A stretch of DNA of 7,865 nucleotides from an uncultured Verrucomicrobiota bacterium (GTDB taxonomy: Bacteria; Verrucomicrobiota; Verrucomicrobiia; Limisphaerales; UBA9464), in contig CAIPFS010000224.1 of NCBI GenBank assembly GCA_903864375.1, forward strand, positions 1-7,865. Reading direction: 5' to 3'. Below are positions 1 through 5,776 of this stretch, in pieces. Under the pieces are notes generated by a model. That model was not told the origin of the DNA and did not search any database. It was given only the letters and a program-made list of their open reading frames with translations. A program made the position numbers and the translations under genes. Within the stretch, counting starts at the first letter, position 1. Every line of letters starts with the position of its first letter.

Positions 1-24
1 ATTCGGGCGGATTGGAGCCTCCGA

Positions 25-57
25 TTCCCGGCAGGTGGTAAACCACCCGTCCGGGAA
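25..57 (-). terminator. Inverted repeat after the epimerase gene, possible terminator
   Basis: A 7-bp outer stem (TTCCCGG at 25-31 with CCGGGAA at 51-57) encloses a 6-bp inner stem (GGTGGT at 34-39 with ACCACC at 42-47), separated by a small internal loop. It starts 17 bp beyond the TAA stop of the minus-strand epimerase gene, where a terminator would be expected. No T-run follows on either strand, so it is not a classical intrinsic terminator. It may instead protect the 3' end of the mRNA or be one of the hairpin repeats common in this window. The fold is plain in the sequence; the terminator role is inferred from position. Confidence 0.35.
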
Positions 58-74
58 CCGATGTGAGGAACCGT

Positions 75-923
75 TTAGGCGGCGAAGAACTTCTTGAGGT
101 TCTTGATGCCTTTGACCGCGATTTCCTCGGTGGTGGGCTCAATGCGACGCCAGATGGCCGCAGCGCGGGCGATGACCTTCACGTCGGTGGTGAACGACTC
201 AATGACCACGTCGCCGGTGTAGTGGATCGCCTTCAAGGCGGCCACGATGGGCGCCCAATCGAGGGAATCATTCCCGGGAGTTCCCCGGTCGGTTCCGCAG
301 GCGTGGAAATGCCCGAGATGGGCACCCGCCTTGAGAATCGCCTTGGCCTGGTTTTTCTCCTCAATGTTCATGTGGAACGTGTCGAGGTGCAGTTTCAAGG
401 CGGGGCTGCCCACGGCCGCCAGCATGGCCAGTCCCTGGTCGGTGGTATTGATGAAATCGGTTTCGAACCGGTTCAACGGTTCCAGGCAGACCAGTTTGCC
501 CCGGGCCTCGGCATAAGCCGCCAGCTCCTTCAGGTTCTTCACCACGTCCGCCCACTGCTTTTGATAATCTTCCGGTTCCACGGCGTCGGCCCGGCCCACG
601 ACGCTGTAAACGGGTCCGATGAGGCGCGGGCAATCCAGAAGGACCATCTGATCGATCAACGCCTTCATGTAGCCCAGGCCGACCGCCTGTTCCTCGGGCG
701 TGCCCCGCGGGTCGCGTCCGGGGCCCATGCAGGCACAGACGCTGCCGATGGCCAGACCGGCGTCCTTGGCTGCTTTGCCCACCACCGCCGGGTCGATGTG
801 CGATGGGTCTTCCACAGGAATCTCGACCGTATCAAATCCCCATGCTTTGAACTTGGGAAAGAGGCTGACGCTGGCCGTGGTGAACGGCGAGGTGAAGAGG
901 AAGGAATTGATGCCGAATCTCAT
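75..923 (-). CDS. Sugar isomerase/epimerase, D-tagatose/D-psicose 3-epimerase-like TIM barrel
   Basis: This 282-residue protein belongs to the AP-endonuclease-2-like sugar isomerase/epimerase family and most resembles the ketose 3-epimerases (D-tagatose or D-psicose 3-epimerase), which interconvert free ketohexoses such as fructose and psicose using a divalent metal. The four expected metal ligands fall in family motifs at the expected spacing: Glu148 in LEPLNR, Asp181 in HLDTFHMN, His207 in GHFHACGTDRG, and Glu242 in VVIESF. Numbering is within four residues of characterised enzymes of about 290 residues, so the protein looks complete. His184 and Arg213 also lie in conserved positions. There is no signal peptide, so it should be cytoplasmic. 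The ATG at 923 gives the canonical MRFGINSF first strand; only a weak purine stretch precedes it. It lies 69 bp downstream of the prepilin-like gene on the same strand and may share its transcript. Substrate is not certain, because hydroxypyruvate isomerases and inosose-pathway enzymes share the fold. Confidence 0.88.
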   Translation of the reverse strand: MRFGINSFLFTSPFTTASVSLFPKFKAWGFDTVEIPVEDPSHIDPAVVGKAAKDAGLAIGSVCACMGPGRDPRGTPEEQAVGLGYMKALIDQMVLLDCPRLIGPVYSVVGRADAVEPEDYQKQWADVVKNLKELAAYAEARGKLVCLEPLNRFETDFINTTDQGLAMLAAVGSPALKLHLDTFHMNIEEKNQAKAILKAGAHLGHFHACGTDRGTPGNDSLDWAPIVAALKAIHYTGDVVIESFTTDVKVIARAAAIWRRIEPTTEEIAVKGIKNLKKFFAA

Positions 924-992
924 GCTTTCAAAAAGGATAGGGAGGGAGGCCGCGGGCGGAAAGTGATTTCAAGCCGGACTCGATCGGACTCC

Positions 993-1826
993 CTACTTCG
1001 GAGGATCGATGTATCGCTCCGCGCACCACTGAAGGTCGCGGTTCTTGCTGGTTCCATTCTTGGGAGCAGGAGCAAAACCGGAGGGGTTCTTGAGGGTGGC
1101 CGTGCTGGGTTCAAGCCAGCGCTTCACCTCCGAGTGGCCATCCGCATAACTGAACCCGGCGCTGCCGCCATGGCGGTAAGCCGGATAATTCTGCCAGGTG
1201 TTCTCATTGACCAGGACGGCGAAATAGCCGTCGTCGATGGTGTACTCGCTCTCGTCGACGAAGACAAAGGCCTGGGAGGGTCCCGGACGGTTGATTCCCA
1301 GAATCTTCTTGTAGGCGGGAGCATTGGCGGGGTTGGCCCCCAGAATGATGGGTGAGACCCCGCCGCGACCATCGTCGCCGCCCCCGTTCATTTGACCGCT
1401 GATCGAGTAGCTGCGGGCGGAAGGCAGATTCACCAGTTTACCGTTGTAAACGGATTTCTGACCCGGACAGACATAGATTTTTTCCGCCGTGTTGTACTTG
1501 AACAGCAGGCCCTTCCGGACGGTGGACACGTTGGTGGCACCCGGAAGGGAGTTGGCAGCCGAAGACCCCGATCCATCAATCCAGGCGTTGGCCGAAGAAA
1601 TGGCATTCGGGCAGATTGCGTCATTGAAATCCGTGGCGTAAAGCTGCCAGGCCAGCTGCAACTGCTTGCCATTGCTGAGACAGGATATCGATTGGGCCTT
1701 CGCCTTCGCCTTGCCGAGCGCCGGCAACAGCATGCCGGCAAGAATGGCGATGATGGCGATGACCACCAGCAATTCGATGAGGGTGAAGCCTTTGCCAGCA
1801 CCCACGGGTGGATTTCGAGTCTTCAT
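993..1826 (-). CDS. Prepilin-type N-terminal cleavage/methylation protein with H-X9-DG domain
   Basis: This 277-residue protein has a short basic leader ending in K12-G13, then a type IV prepilin signature: G13|F14-T-L-I-E18 followed by a hydrophobic helix to about residue 37. A prepilin peptidase would cut after Gly13 and methylate Phe14; Glu18 is the conserved Glu5 of mature pilins. The C-terminal half contains His219, nine residues, then Asp229-Gly230 (in FSYADGHSE), the H-X9-DG signature of a pseudopilin-like family expanded in Verrucomicrobia, Planctomycetes and Lentisphaerae. CPNAISS and YVCPG segments with cysteines lie in the middle, typical of the same family. Family members are thought to be exported, surface-associated or type II secretion related, but precise roles are unknown. 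The ATG at 1826 places the leader correctly; no strong ribosome-binding site precedes it. No pilus assembly genes are nearby, so this is an orphan substrate. The stop is TAG at 993-995. Confidence 0.93.
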   Translation of the reverse strand: MKTRNPPVGAGKGFTLIELLVVIAIIAILAGMLLPALGKAKAKAQSISCLSNGKQLQLAWQLYATDFNDAICPNAISSANAWIDGSGSSAANSLPGATNVSTVRKGLLFKYNTAEKIYVCPGQKSVYNGKLVNLPSARSYSISGQMNGGGDDGRGGVSPIILGANPANAPAYKKILGINRPGPSQAFVFVDESEYTIDDGYFAVLVNENTWQNYPAYRHGGSAGFSYADGHSEVKRWLEPSTATLKNPSGFAPAPKNGTSKNRDLQWCAERYIDPPK

Positions 1827-2067
1827 GTCAATCGAGCTTCTGGGGAGGATTCGCCGTGTGAATGGGCATGGGATACTCCCTGCACGGGGAAATTCCAGAC
1901 AAAACTTGTTGGAACCGATTCCTTCGTTTCAAAACCGACGCTGAACCCTCCGCAGCCGCCCACCGGACTCCAAGGCGGCTCAAAAACAAGGGAGGGGATG
2001 ACGCGGACGGAAGGGACACCAGAAAAGCGTCTCCAAAAAGTGGGTGCGAATCCTGAAAGCTGGCGAA

Positions 2068-2110
2068 GCGGGCTTGGGGGTGACACACGGTTTGCACCGC
2101 CCAAGCCCGC
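2068..2110. repeat. Strong 15-bp hairpin in the prepilin upstream region
   Basis: An 11-bp perfect inverted repeat (GCGGGCTTGGG at 2068-2078, CCCAAGCCCGC at 2100-2110) continues inward as GGTG/CACC (2079-2082 with 2095-2098) across a single bulged G at 2099, leaving a 12-nt loop. It lies about 240 bp upstream of the prepilin-like start codon. It could be part of a long 5' leader of that gene, a protein-binding palindrome, or a dispersed repeat. The sequence shows the fold but does not distinguish among these. Confidence 0.6.
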
Positions 2111-2111
2111 C

Positions 2112-2135
2112 AACACCACCACACGGAGGTGTTTT
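2112..2135 (+). terminator. Weak hairpin followed by a T-run
   Basis: AACACC (2112-2117) pairs with GGTGTT (2128-2133) around an A-A mismatch and a CC/GG pair, leaving an ACAC loop; the T-run spans 2132-2135. The shape resembles a short intrinsic terminator on the plus strand, but no plus-strand gene lies upstream, and the T-run is only four bases and partly inside the stem. It sits directly beside the larger hairpin at 2068-2110. It may block antisense transcription into the prepilin region or be chance. Confidence 0.25.
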
Positions 2136-2539
2136 ACGAGGGAACGAGATAGCAGTAGCACAGCCGGATCACAACTGACAAGACAGCAAATCGAAAACGT
2201 AACATTTCTAACCTTTCAGTCGATTCCGGGCCATCGACTCCCTGTCCATCAACAGGTTGGCGAATCCGTTGTGTGAATATTGCTTTAGAAGCCGTCGAAC
2301 GTTTACCAGAATTCGGGGGGCGGTACCTCCCCCAGCCACCTCCAATCGGAGCGCCCGAACAGATTTCTTCAACGAACTCCATTCGGTCCATCCGCGGCTC
2401 CCGGGAGGTCGCCGGTTCCAGCCAGGGTCGCCGGGTATGGCCGAACGCCGGATTGAGCGCACCCTCCAGCCACCTCGCCTGAGCGGGGTGTTTCCCAAAG
2501 CCGCCCCGGGCTCCCGTGAGCTTCCGGGGACGGTCGCTG

Positions 2540-2612
2540 ACCGGTCGGGCAGGTTCCACCCCTTCGGCGTCTCCGGCCATACGCTCACCTCCCCCATGCC
2601 TGTCCGACCGGT
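2540..2612. repeat. 14-bp inverted repeat upstream of the phage cassette
   Basis: The arms 2540-2553 (ACCGGTCGGGCAGG) and 2599-2612 (CCTGTCCGACCGGT) are reverse complements at 13 of 14 positions, separated by 45 bp. Each arm carries an ACCGGT palindrome. The right arm ends about 42 bp before the proposed start of the first cassette gene, a suitable position for paired operator sites or a looping regulator. No regulator gene is visible in the window. Alternatively it forms a branched hairpin or is chance in G+C-rich DNA. Confidence 0.4.
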
Positions 2613-2654
2613 TGCCCCGGTGGGTTCGTTCGTCAGTTGCCAGCTCCTGTCCCC

Positions 2655-3203
2655 ATGAAATCGTCCCGAAGTCTCCCTCTCAACGGCATTGCCCGATCCC
2701 CCTTTCCCCAAGGGCTGCTCTCTGGCGAGGCCTCGATTCCGCTGGAATCACCAATCCGTCCGGCGTGGATCCCGCGCTCCCGGGTCCATCTCCTCCCCAT
2801 GGTTCTCATGCCGCTGGCGATGCTGGGGGTGCTTCATGCGGCCACGGCCGGCTCCGAGGCGTCCGGGCCGGCGTTTCTGCCGAATGGATGGGATGCCGAC
2901 AGCCTGGGTTCGGTTCTCGGCCCGGTGGTTTCGGCCCTGATCGGCAAATTCGGTGGAATCCTGCAGGGGCTCACAGCGATGGCTCTGCTGCGAACGATTT
3001 TCAAGCCGGTCATGGCCGCCCTCGAATCCGCCCTGGCCGATCACCCCACCCAGGCCGCGCGCTTGAATCAATTCGAGCGGTCGATGGCCTTCCGGGCCCT
3101 GGCCTTTGCCCTGGACCTCGCCACCTCGATCAAGTTGCACCTCATCACACCGCCTCCGCTGTCGGGAGGAACCAACCCGGGAGGCAGCTCCCACAGCGCA
3201 TGA
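2655..3203 (+). CDS. Hydrophobic protein of unknown function, candidate holin or phage membrane protein
   Basis: I do not recognise this 182-residue protein. A 40-odd-residue polar, Ser/Pro/Arg-rich N-terminus is followed by a hydrophobic stretch (about 46-62) ending in an AATA-G site (cleavage possible after residue 65) that resembles a signal peptide. A second apolar, Gly-rich region runs from about 84 to 112, interrupted by Lys98, and an Ala/Leu-rich helical tail follows. It is the first gene of the cassette and its TGA overlaps the next ATG (ATGA at 3200-3203), which suggests translational coupling. Its place before the putative spanins makes a holin or other envelope-acting lysis protein a reasonable guess, but there is no sequence signature. 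The start is uncertain: ATG 2655 keeps basic residues (R41, R43) before the hydrophobic core, while ATG 2799 would give 134 residues beginning at the core, and a TTG at 2637 would add six residues. None has a clear ribosome-binding site. Confidence 0.55.
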   Translation: MKSSRSLPLNGIARSPFPQGLLSGEASIPLESPIRPAWIPRSRVHLLPMVLMPLAMLGVLHAATAGSEASGPAFLPNGWDADSLGSVLGPVVSALIGKFGGILQGLTAMALLRTIFKPVMAALESALADHPTQAARLNQFERSMAFRALAFALDLATSIKLHLITPPPLSGGTNPGGSSHSA

Positions 3204-3559
3204 TCTCCGCCGCCCTCGCGCTCGCCGCCACCCTGGCCTCCCTTTTTGCCTGGTGGTTCCGGCGTCGGGAGGACCGCCAAGATTTACCGGAAAATCGTCA
3301 TGAACAACAGCGCCAGAACATCGATCAGGCCATCGTCGCCGGTGCGGAAGGCACGGAAGCGATTAACCGCCTTGTGGAGCGCAGCCTTGATTTGCGGTTG
3401 CGCCAGTCGTCCCCCGGCCGTGGTGGTGATACCGGCGGACCGCGAAATCCAATACCTCCCGGCGGACCAACCGCTCACCCGTCATCCGAACCTCTATCTG
3501 GTTCCCCCGGCGCGAATGCAGGAAATCCTTCGAGCCCTCTCGGAGAATCCGGCCAGTGA
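3200..3559 (+). CDS. Putative inner-membrane spanin (Rz-like, i-spanin)
   Basis: This 119-residue product starts at the ATG that overlaps the previous stop. Residues 2-20 form a single apolar transmembrane anchor ending in WWF, followed by RRR (21-23), giving an N-in, periplasm-facing topology by charge. Residues about 24-70 are hydrophilic and Gln/Glu/Arg-rich and could form a helix or short coiled coil; residues 71-119 are Gly/Pro/Ser-rich. This is the plan of an Rz-type i-spanin, which spans the periplasm with its lipoprotein partner and fuses inner and outer membranes at the end of phage lysis. The strongest support is that a lipoprotein gene starts inside it in the +1 frame, as in lambda Rz/Rz1. 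The low-complexity tail coincides with the overlap, so the other frame probably dominates selection there. It is shorter than lambda Rz (153 residues). A plain single-pass phage protein is the alternative. Confidence 0.62.
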   Translation: MISAALALAATLASLFAWWFRRREDRQDLPENRHEQQRQNIDQAIVAGAEGTEAINRLVERSLDLRLRQSSPGRGGDTGGPRNPIPPGGPTAHPSSEPLSGSPGANAGNPSSPLGESGQ

Positions 3560-3590
3560 GCCGGTGGCACCCCATCCCCCTGGACCATGA
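3300..3590 (+). CDS. Putative outer-membrane lipoprotein spanin (Rz1-like, o-spanin), overlapping in the +1 frame
   Basis: This 96-residue protein begins inside the i-spanin gene in the +1 frame and ends 31 bp beyond it. A basic n-region (RKARKR, 16-21), a hydrophobic core (LTALWSAALI, 22-31) and a lipobox I31-C32-G33|C34 predict a lipoprotein. Ala follows the lipidated Cys34, so there is no Asp inner-membrane retention signal and outer-membrane sorting is expected. The mature part is 63 residues with 14 prolines (RPP, VPP, HPP), matching the small proline-rich character of Rz1-type o-spanins. ATG 3300 is preferred over an upstream TTG at 3246 because it gives a normal-length signal peptide. 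Its TGA overlaps the next ATG (3587-3590). By its extent it is the overlapping rather than fully embedded spanin class. A phage lipoprotein with another role cannot be excluded, because o-spanins are recognised by architecture more than by sequence. Confidence 0.65.
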   Translation: MNNSARTSIRPSSPVRKARKRLTALWSAALICGCASRPPAVVVIPADREIQYLPADQPLTRHPNLYLVPPARMQEILRALSENPASEPVAPHPPGP

Positions 3591-3865
3591 ACCTCCCACC
3601 CACCCCGACTCCGTCCCCGGTCGGAGCAACCGCCCCACGCCAGACCCGCCATCCACTCGCCAGCCGAACCCTCGGTGAGCTTCAGGATCTGGCCAATGCC
3701 GCCGAAGCCGACCATCGAACGTTGTACCGTTCCGACTGGTCACCGTTCGACTGGCTGTGTCTCGTCCAGTTCATCCTGACCCTGCGGAAGCAACCCCCCT
3801 GGCCGGACGACCACATTGGACGGCTTCGATCCACTGCGGAGATTCCCAGCTCAAGCTCTGTCTAA
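3587..3865 (+). CDS. Small hypothetical protein between the spanins and TerL
   Basis: I do not recognise this 92-residue protein. It has a proline-rich N-terminus (1-25), a polar helical segment (SRTLGELQDLANAAEADH, about 26-43) and an amphipathic stretch containing SDWSPFDWLCLVQFILTLRK (about 49-68) whose tryptophans and apolar residues suggest a packed or membrane-peripheral helix. Its ATG overlaps the lipoprotein stop as ATGA, so translation is probably coupled. It ends 44 bp before the TerL start. Small terminase subunits often occupy this place, but I see no helix-turn-helix and the length is short for one, so I do not assign that function. Codon choice looks like that of its neighbours. 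Confidence 0.6.
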   Translation: MNLPPTPTPSPVGATAPRQTRHPLASRTLGELQDLANAAEADHRTLYRSDWSPFDWLCLVQFILTLRKQPPWPDDHIGRLRSTAEIPSSSSV

Positions 3866-3871
3866 TCGCCG

Positions 3872-3903
3872 GGGCTGCCGCGGGTTCATCCACGCGGCAG
3901 CCC
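3872..3903 (+). promoter_or_regulatory. Perfect 11-bp hairpin abutting the TerL start codon
   Basis: GGGCTGCCGCG (3872-3882) and CGCGGCAGCCC (3893-3903) are exact reverse complements with a 10-nt loop. The stem ends six bases before the TerL ATG and begins six bases after the stop of the preceding gene. It occupies the place where a ribosome-binding site should be, and no T-run follows. In mRNA it would be very stable and could restrict TerL initiation, attenuate transcription, or set an mRNA processing point between lysis and packaging genes. The structure is certain from the sequence; the role is inferred. A packaging or cos-related site is a more remote possibility. Confidence 0.5.
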
Positions 3904-3909
3904 GTTGTC

Positions 3910-5568
3910 ATGCCCGAAGTGAACAGACTGGAACCGGCAGGCCATTGGCGGGCTTATCAGCGCCAATGCCTTGAAGTCTTTGCCGGACGGACGGTGCCGC
4001 GCCTGGTCCATGGAGGCGAGGCCTCCGGATCCGGCGAGACACCCCGATGCTGGTTCCTGCTTTGGCGGCGCCAGGGCGGCAAATCATCCACCCTGGCCGA
4101 AGTCTCCATCCTCGAGATGCTTCGCGGGCCCCGTCGTCGGGTGACCTATGCCAGCGCCTCCCTGCTGCTCGGGCGCGAACTCATCTACAAGGAAGCGGCG
4201 GTTCTTCAGGCGGTCCTTCCCCGATTGCAGGCGGCCTCCAGCACGGCAAAGGTCCAGTTGGAAGCCGCTGATTCAAAAACCGGCCGGTCCCTTCCCCGCC
4301 GCCTGTCATCCGAGGATTTCACCTCCCTGTTTCAGGCCCAGCGCCTCGAGTTCCGCTTATGGCATGATCGCCATCACTGTGCCCGCACCCAGGTGATTGC
4401 CCCCAATCCCGCAACGGCCCGGGGTTGGACGGGCACGGTTCTGTTGGATGAATTCGGGTTTATCCGGGGATTGCAGGAGCTCTGGGAGGCGGTTGAACCG
4501 ATTGTCTCCACCGACCCCAGCTTTCGATTGCTCGGGGCCACCACTCCTCCGTTCGATGATGCCCATTTCAGTTATACCCTGACCGAGCCTCCGCCCGGCA
4601 CGGAGTTTCCGGTCCGGCCCGCAGGCAATTGGTACCGATCCACCTCGGGAAAACTGGTCCATCGGGTGGACGTCTTTGATGCCGCCGAGGCGGGGGTGCG
4701 CCTGTATGATTTGGATACCGGTCGGGAACTGACGCCCCAGGAGCACCGGGCGCAGGCCATCGACGCCGACGCCTGGCGTCGGAATTATGGCATCATCCAC
4801 CTCCGCGGGGGAACTGCCGCCGCCGACCTCCGGGCCATTGAATCGTCCCAGGCCCGGGGTCAGGATGTCGCCCGGTTCTTTCACGTGGAAACCGATGGGG
4901 ATTGGCATCAAGTGCTGGATTGGACGGGCGCTGCCCTCACTCAGGGGGAAGTCGGTCTGGGATGGGACCTGGCCACGACCGAACGGGAACGAAGCAATCC
5001 GAGTGCACTGGCGGTTTTGGAGAAACTCGCCGGCGAATGGATCCTTCGAACCCTGACCATCTGGAAACTCTGTGACCCGGTTCTGGCCCGTACCCGGGTC
5101 CGATTGCTGATCGAGCGAATTGGACGGAGGGGGCTTCGTCCCCGCCGTCTGTGCGTGGACGGGTCGAACGAACGTTACTTCGCTGCGGATGTCCGCCGGG
5201 AATTTGGAGACCTGTTGCCGGTGGAGTCGGTGGCAGGAGGTGACACCCTTCATCCCCCGGGAGAAAACCCGATTCCGGCCAAGGTTCACCTCGGGCATCG
5301 TCTCCTCTGCATCCTCCATGGAAATCAACTGACCCTGCCCCCGGAGCCCTATGTCCGGGCCGACTTCCGCCGGGTCCGGCATGATCGCGGAAGCTTTATT
5401 GCCGAAACCGGGCCCGGGGGGGAACACGCTGACACGTTTGACGCCACGAAACTGGCACTGTACGCCCTCGAGGGGAGGGGCGGGTTCAGCCCGGAGACAC
5501 CGACTGCCGTCCGCGTGGGCCGCGTGCAATTTCGTCCCCGAAGCTGGAACACGGATCGCCCGTTGTGA
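3910..5568 (+). CDS. Phage terminase large subunit (TerL), ATPase plus nuclease
   Basis: This 552-residue protein is the packaging motor and nuclease that cuts concatemeric phage DNA and pumps it through the portal into the prohead. ATPase domain (about 1-215): a Q-motif-like WRAYQ around Gln17; Walker A RRQGGKS with Lys58, close to the SRQLGKT of T4 gp17; Walker B VLLDE with Asp180 and catalytic Glu181; coupling motif LGATTPP at 208-214. RNase H-like nuclease domain (about 340-530): Asp353 in GLGWDLATT, Asp417 in LCVDGSNE, and His506/Asp508/Asp511 in GGEHADTFDATKLAL, giving the acidic residues that hold two metals. Length is typical and both domains are complete, so activity is plausible. 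The ATG at 3910 places the Q motif normally; the same frame stays open upstream to 3757 but overlaps the preceding gene. Mu gp28 is of similar size and similarly placed after spanins. Oddly, no portal gene follows. Confidence 0.9.
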   Translation: MPEVNRLEPAGHWRAYQRQCLEVFAGRTVPRLVHGGEASGSGETPRCWFLLWRRQGGKSSTLAEVSILEMLRGPRRRVTYASASLLLGRELIYKEAAVLQAVLPRLQAASSTAKVQLEAADSKTGRSLPRRLSSEDFTSLFQAQRLEFRLWHDRHHCARTQVIAPNPATARGWTGTVLLDEFGFIRGLQELWEAVEPIVSTDPSFRLLGATTPPFDDAHFSYTLTEPPPGTEFPVRPAGNWYRSTSGKLVHRVDVFDAAEAGVRLYDLDTGRELTPQEHRAQAIDADAWRRNYGIIHLRGGTAAADLRAIESSQARGQDVARFFHVETDGDWHQVLDWTGAALTQGEVGLGWDLATTERERSNPSALAVLEKLAGEWILRTLTIWKLCDPVLARTRVRLLIERIGRRGLRPRRLCVDGSNERYFAADVRREFGDLLPVESVAGGDTLHPPGENPIPAKVHLGHRLLCILHGNQLTLPPEPYVRADFRRVRHDRGSFIAETGPGGEHADTFDATKLALYALEGRGGFSPETPTAVRVGRVQFRPRSWNTDRPL

Positions 5569-5776
5569 TTTTTGAATCCAAGGATCGCACCTGATCGTTG
5601 GCAGCCTGTCTTTACACTTCACTTATTGTATCGTCTACGGGCACGAAGATCACCCCTCAGCCTGCTTCCAACCCGGCGCAGCCTCGGGTATCAAGACGGA
5701 TGTCCTGTTTCGAAGTCAAAGCTGCCGGACGAACGGGCGAGGTAGTACGCTGGCGACGGTGGTCGAAATCGATATG

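Larger units (their letters stand above)
1827..2654. other. 0.83-kb intergenic region with no convincing gene
   Basis: This stretch separates the minus-strand prepilin gene from the plus-strand phage cassette, so it should contain two divergent promoters. Open frames of 64-167 codons exist on both strands, but they overlap each other, start with non-ATG codons or lack any family signal, and read as low-complexity Arg/Pro/Gly/Ser-rich chance translations. Visible structure consists of two adjacent hairpins (2068-2133), an 18-bp near-palindrome around GGTACC (2316-2333, one mismatched pair) and a 14-bp inverted repeat (2540-2612). I found no convincing sigma-70 promoter: the best plus-strand candidate (CTGACA at 2175 and TAACAT at 2200) has a 19-bp spacer. 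Divergent transcription from here is inferred from gene orientation only. Confidence 0.6.
2655..5568 (+). mobile_element. Isolated phage late-gene cassette (spanins to terminase), probable prophage remnant
   Basis: Five same-strand genes packed with overlaps encode two membrane proteins, a lipoprotein, an unknown small protein and a full-length TerL. A lysis module directly upstream of terminase is a recognised phage layout, for example in Mu-like phages, where spanin genes precede the small and large terminase genes. No integrase, transposase, repressor, endolysin, small terminase with a recognisable helix-turn-helix, portal, protease or capsid gene is present. On both sides the DNA turns into repeat-rich non-coding sequence and then ordinary metabolic genes. 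I saw no flanking direct repeat that would mark att sites. All five frames are open. The segment could be the survivor of a deleted prophage, a satellite element, or a domesticated cassette. The limits given are simply those of the genes; true element borders are not visible. Confidence 0.6.

Noticed and set aside
63..1355. 430-codon plus-strand open frame
   Set aside because: It lies antisense to the epimerase and prepilin genes, whose motifs are unmistakable; its translation is Gly/Arg/Val-rich with no family signal and it starts from a non-ATG codon.
2175..2205. Possible plus-strand promoter CTGACA ... TAACAT
   Set aside because: The 19-bp spacer is too long and the site is over 400 bp from the first cassette gene.
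2134..2711. Minus-strand frames of 148 and 167 codons upstream of the phage cassette
   Set aside because: They overlap each other in different frames and are Arg/Gly/Pro-rich with no domain. I kept the region as non-coding, though copies elsewhere in the genome would suggest a dispersed repeat.
4357..5622. 421-codon minus-strand open frame
   Set aside because: It is antisense to TerL, which has all ATPase and nuclease motifs; long antisense frames are expected in G+C-rich genes.
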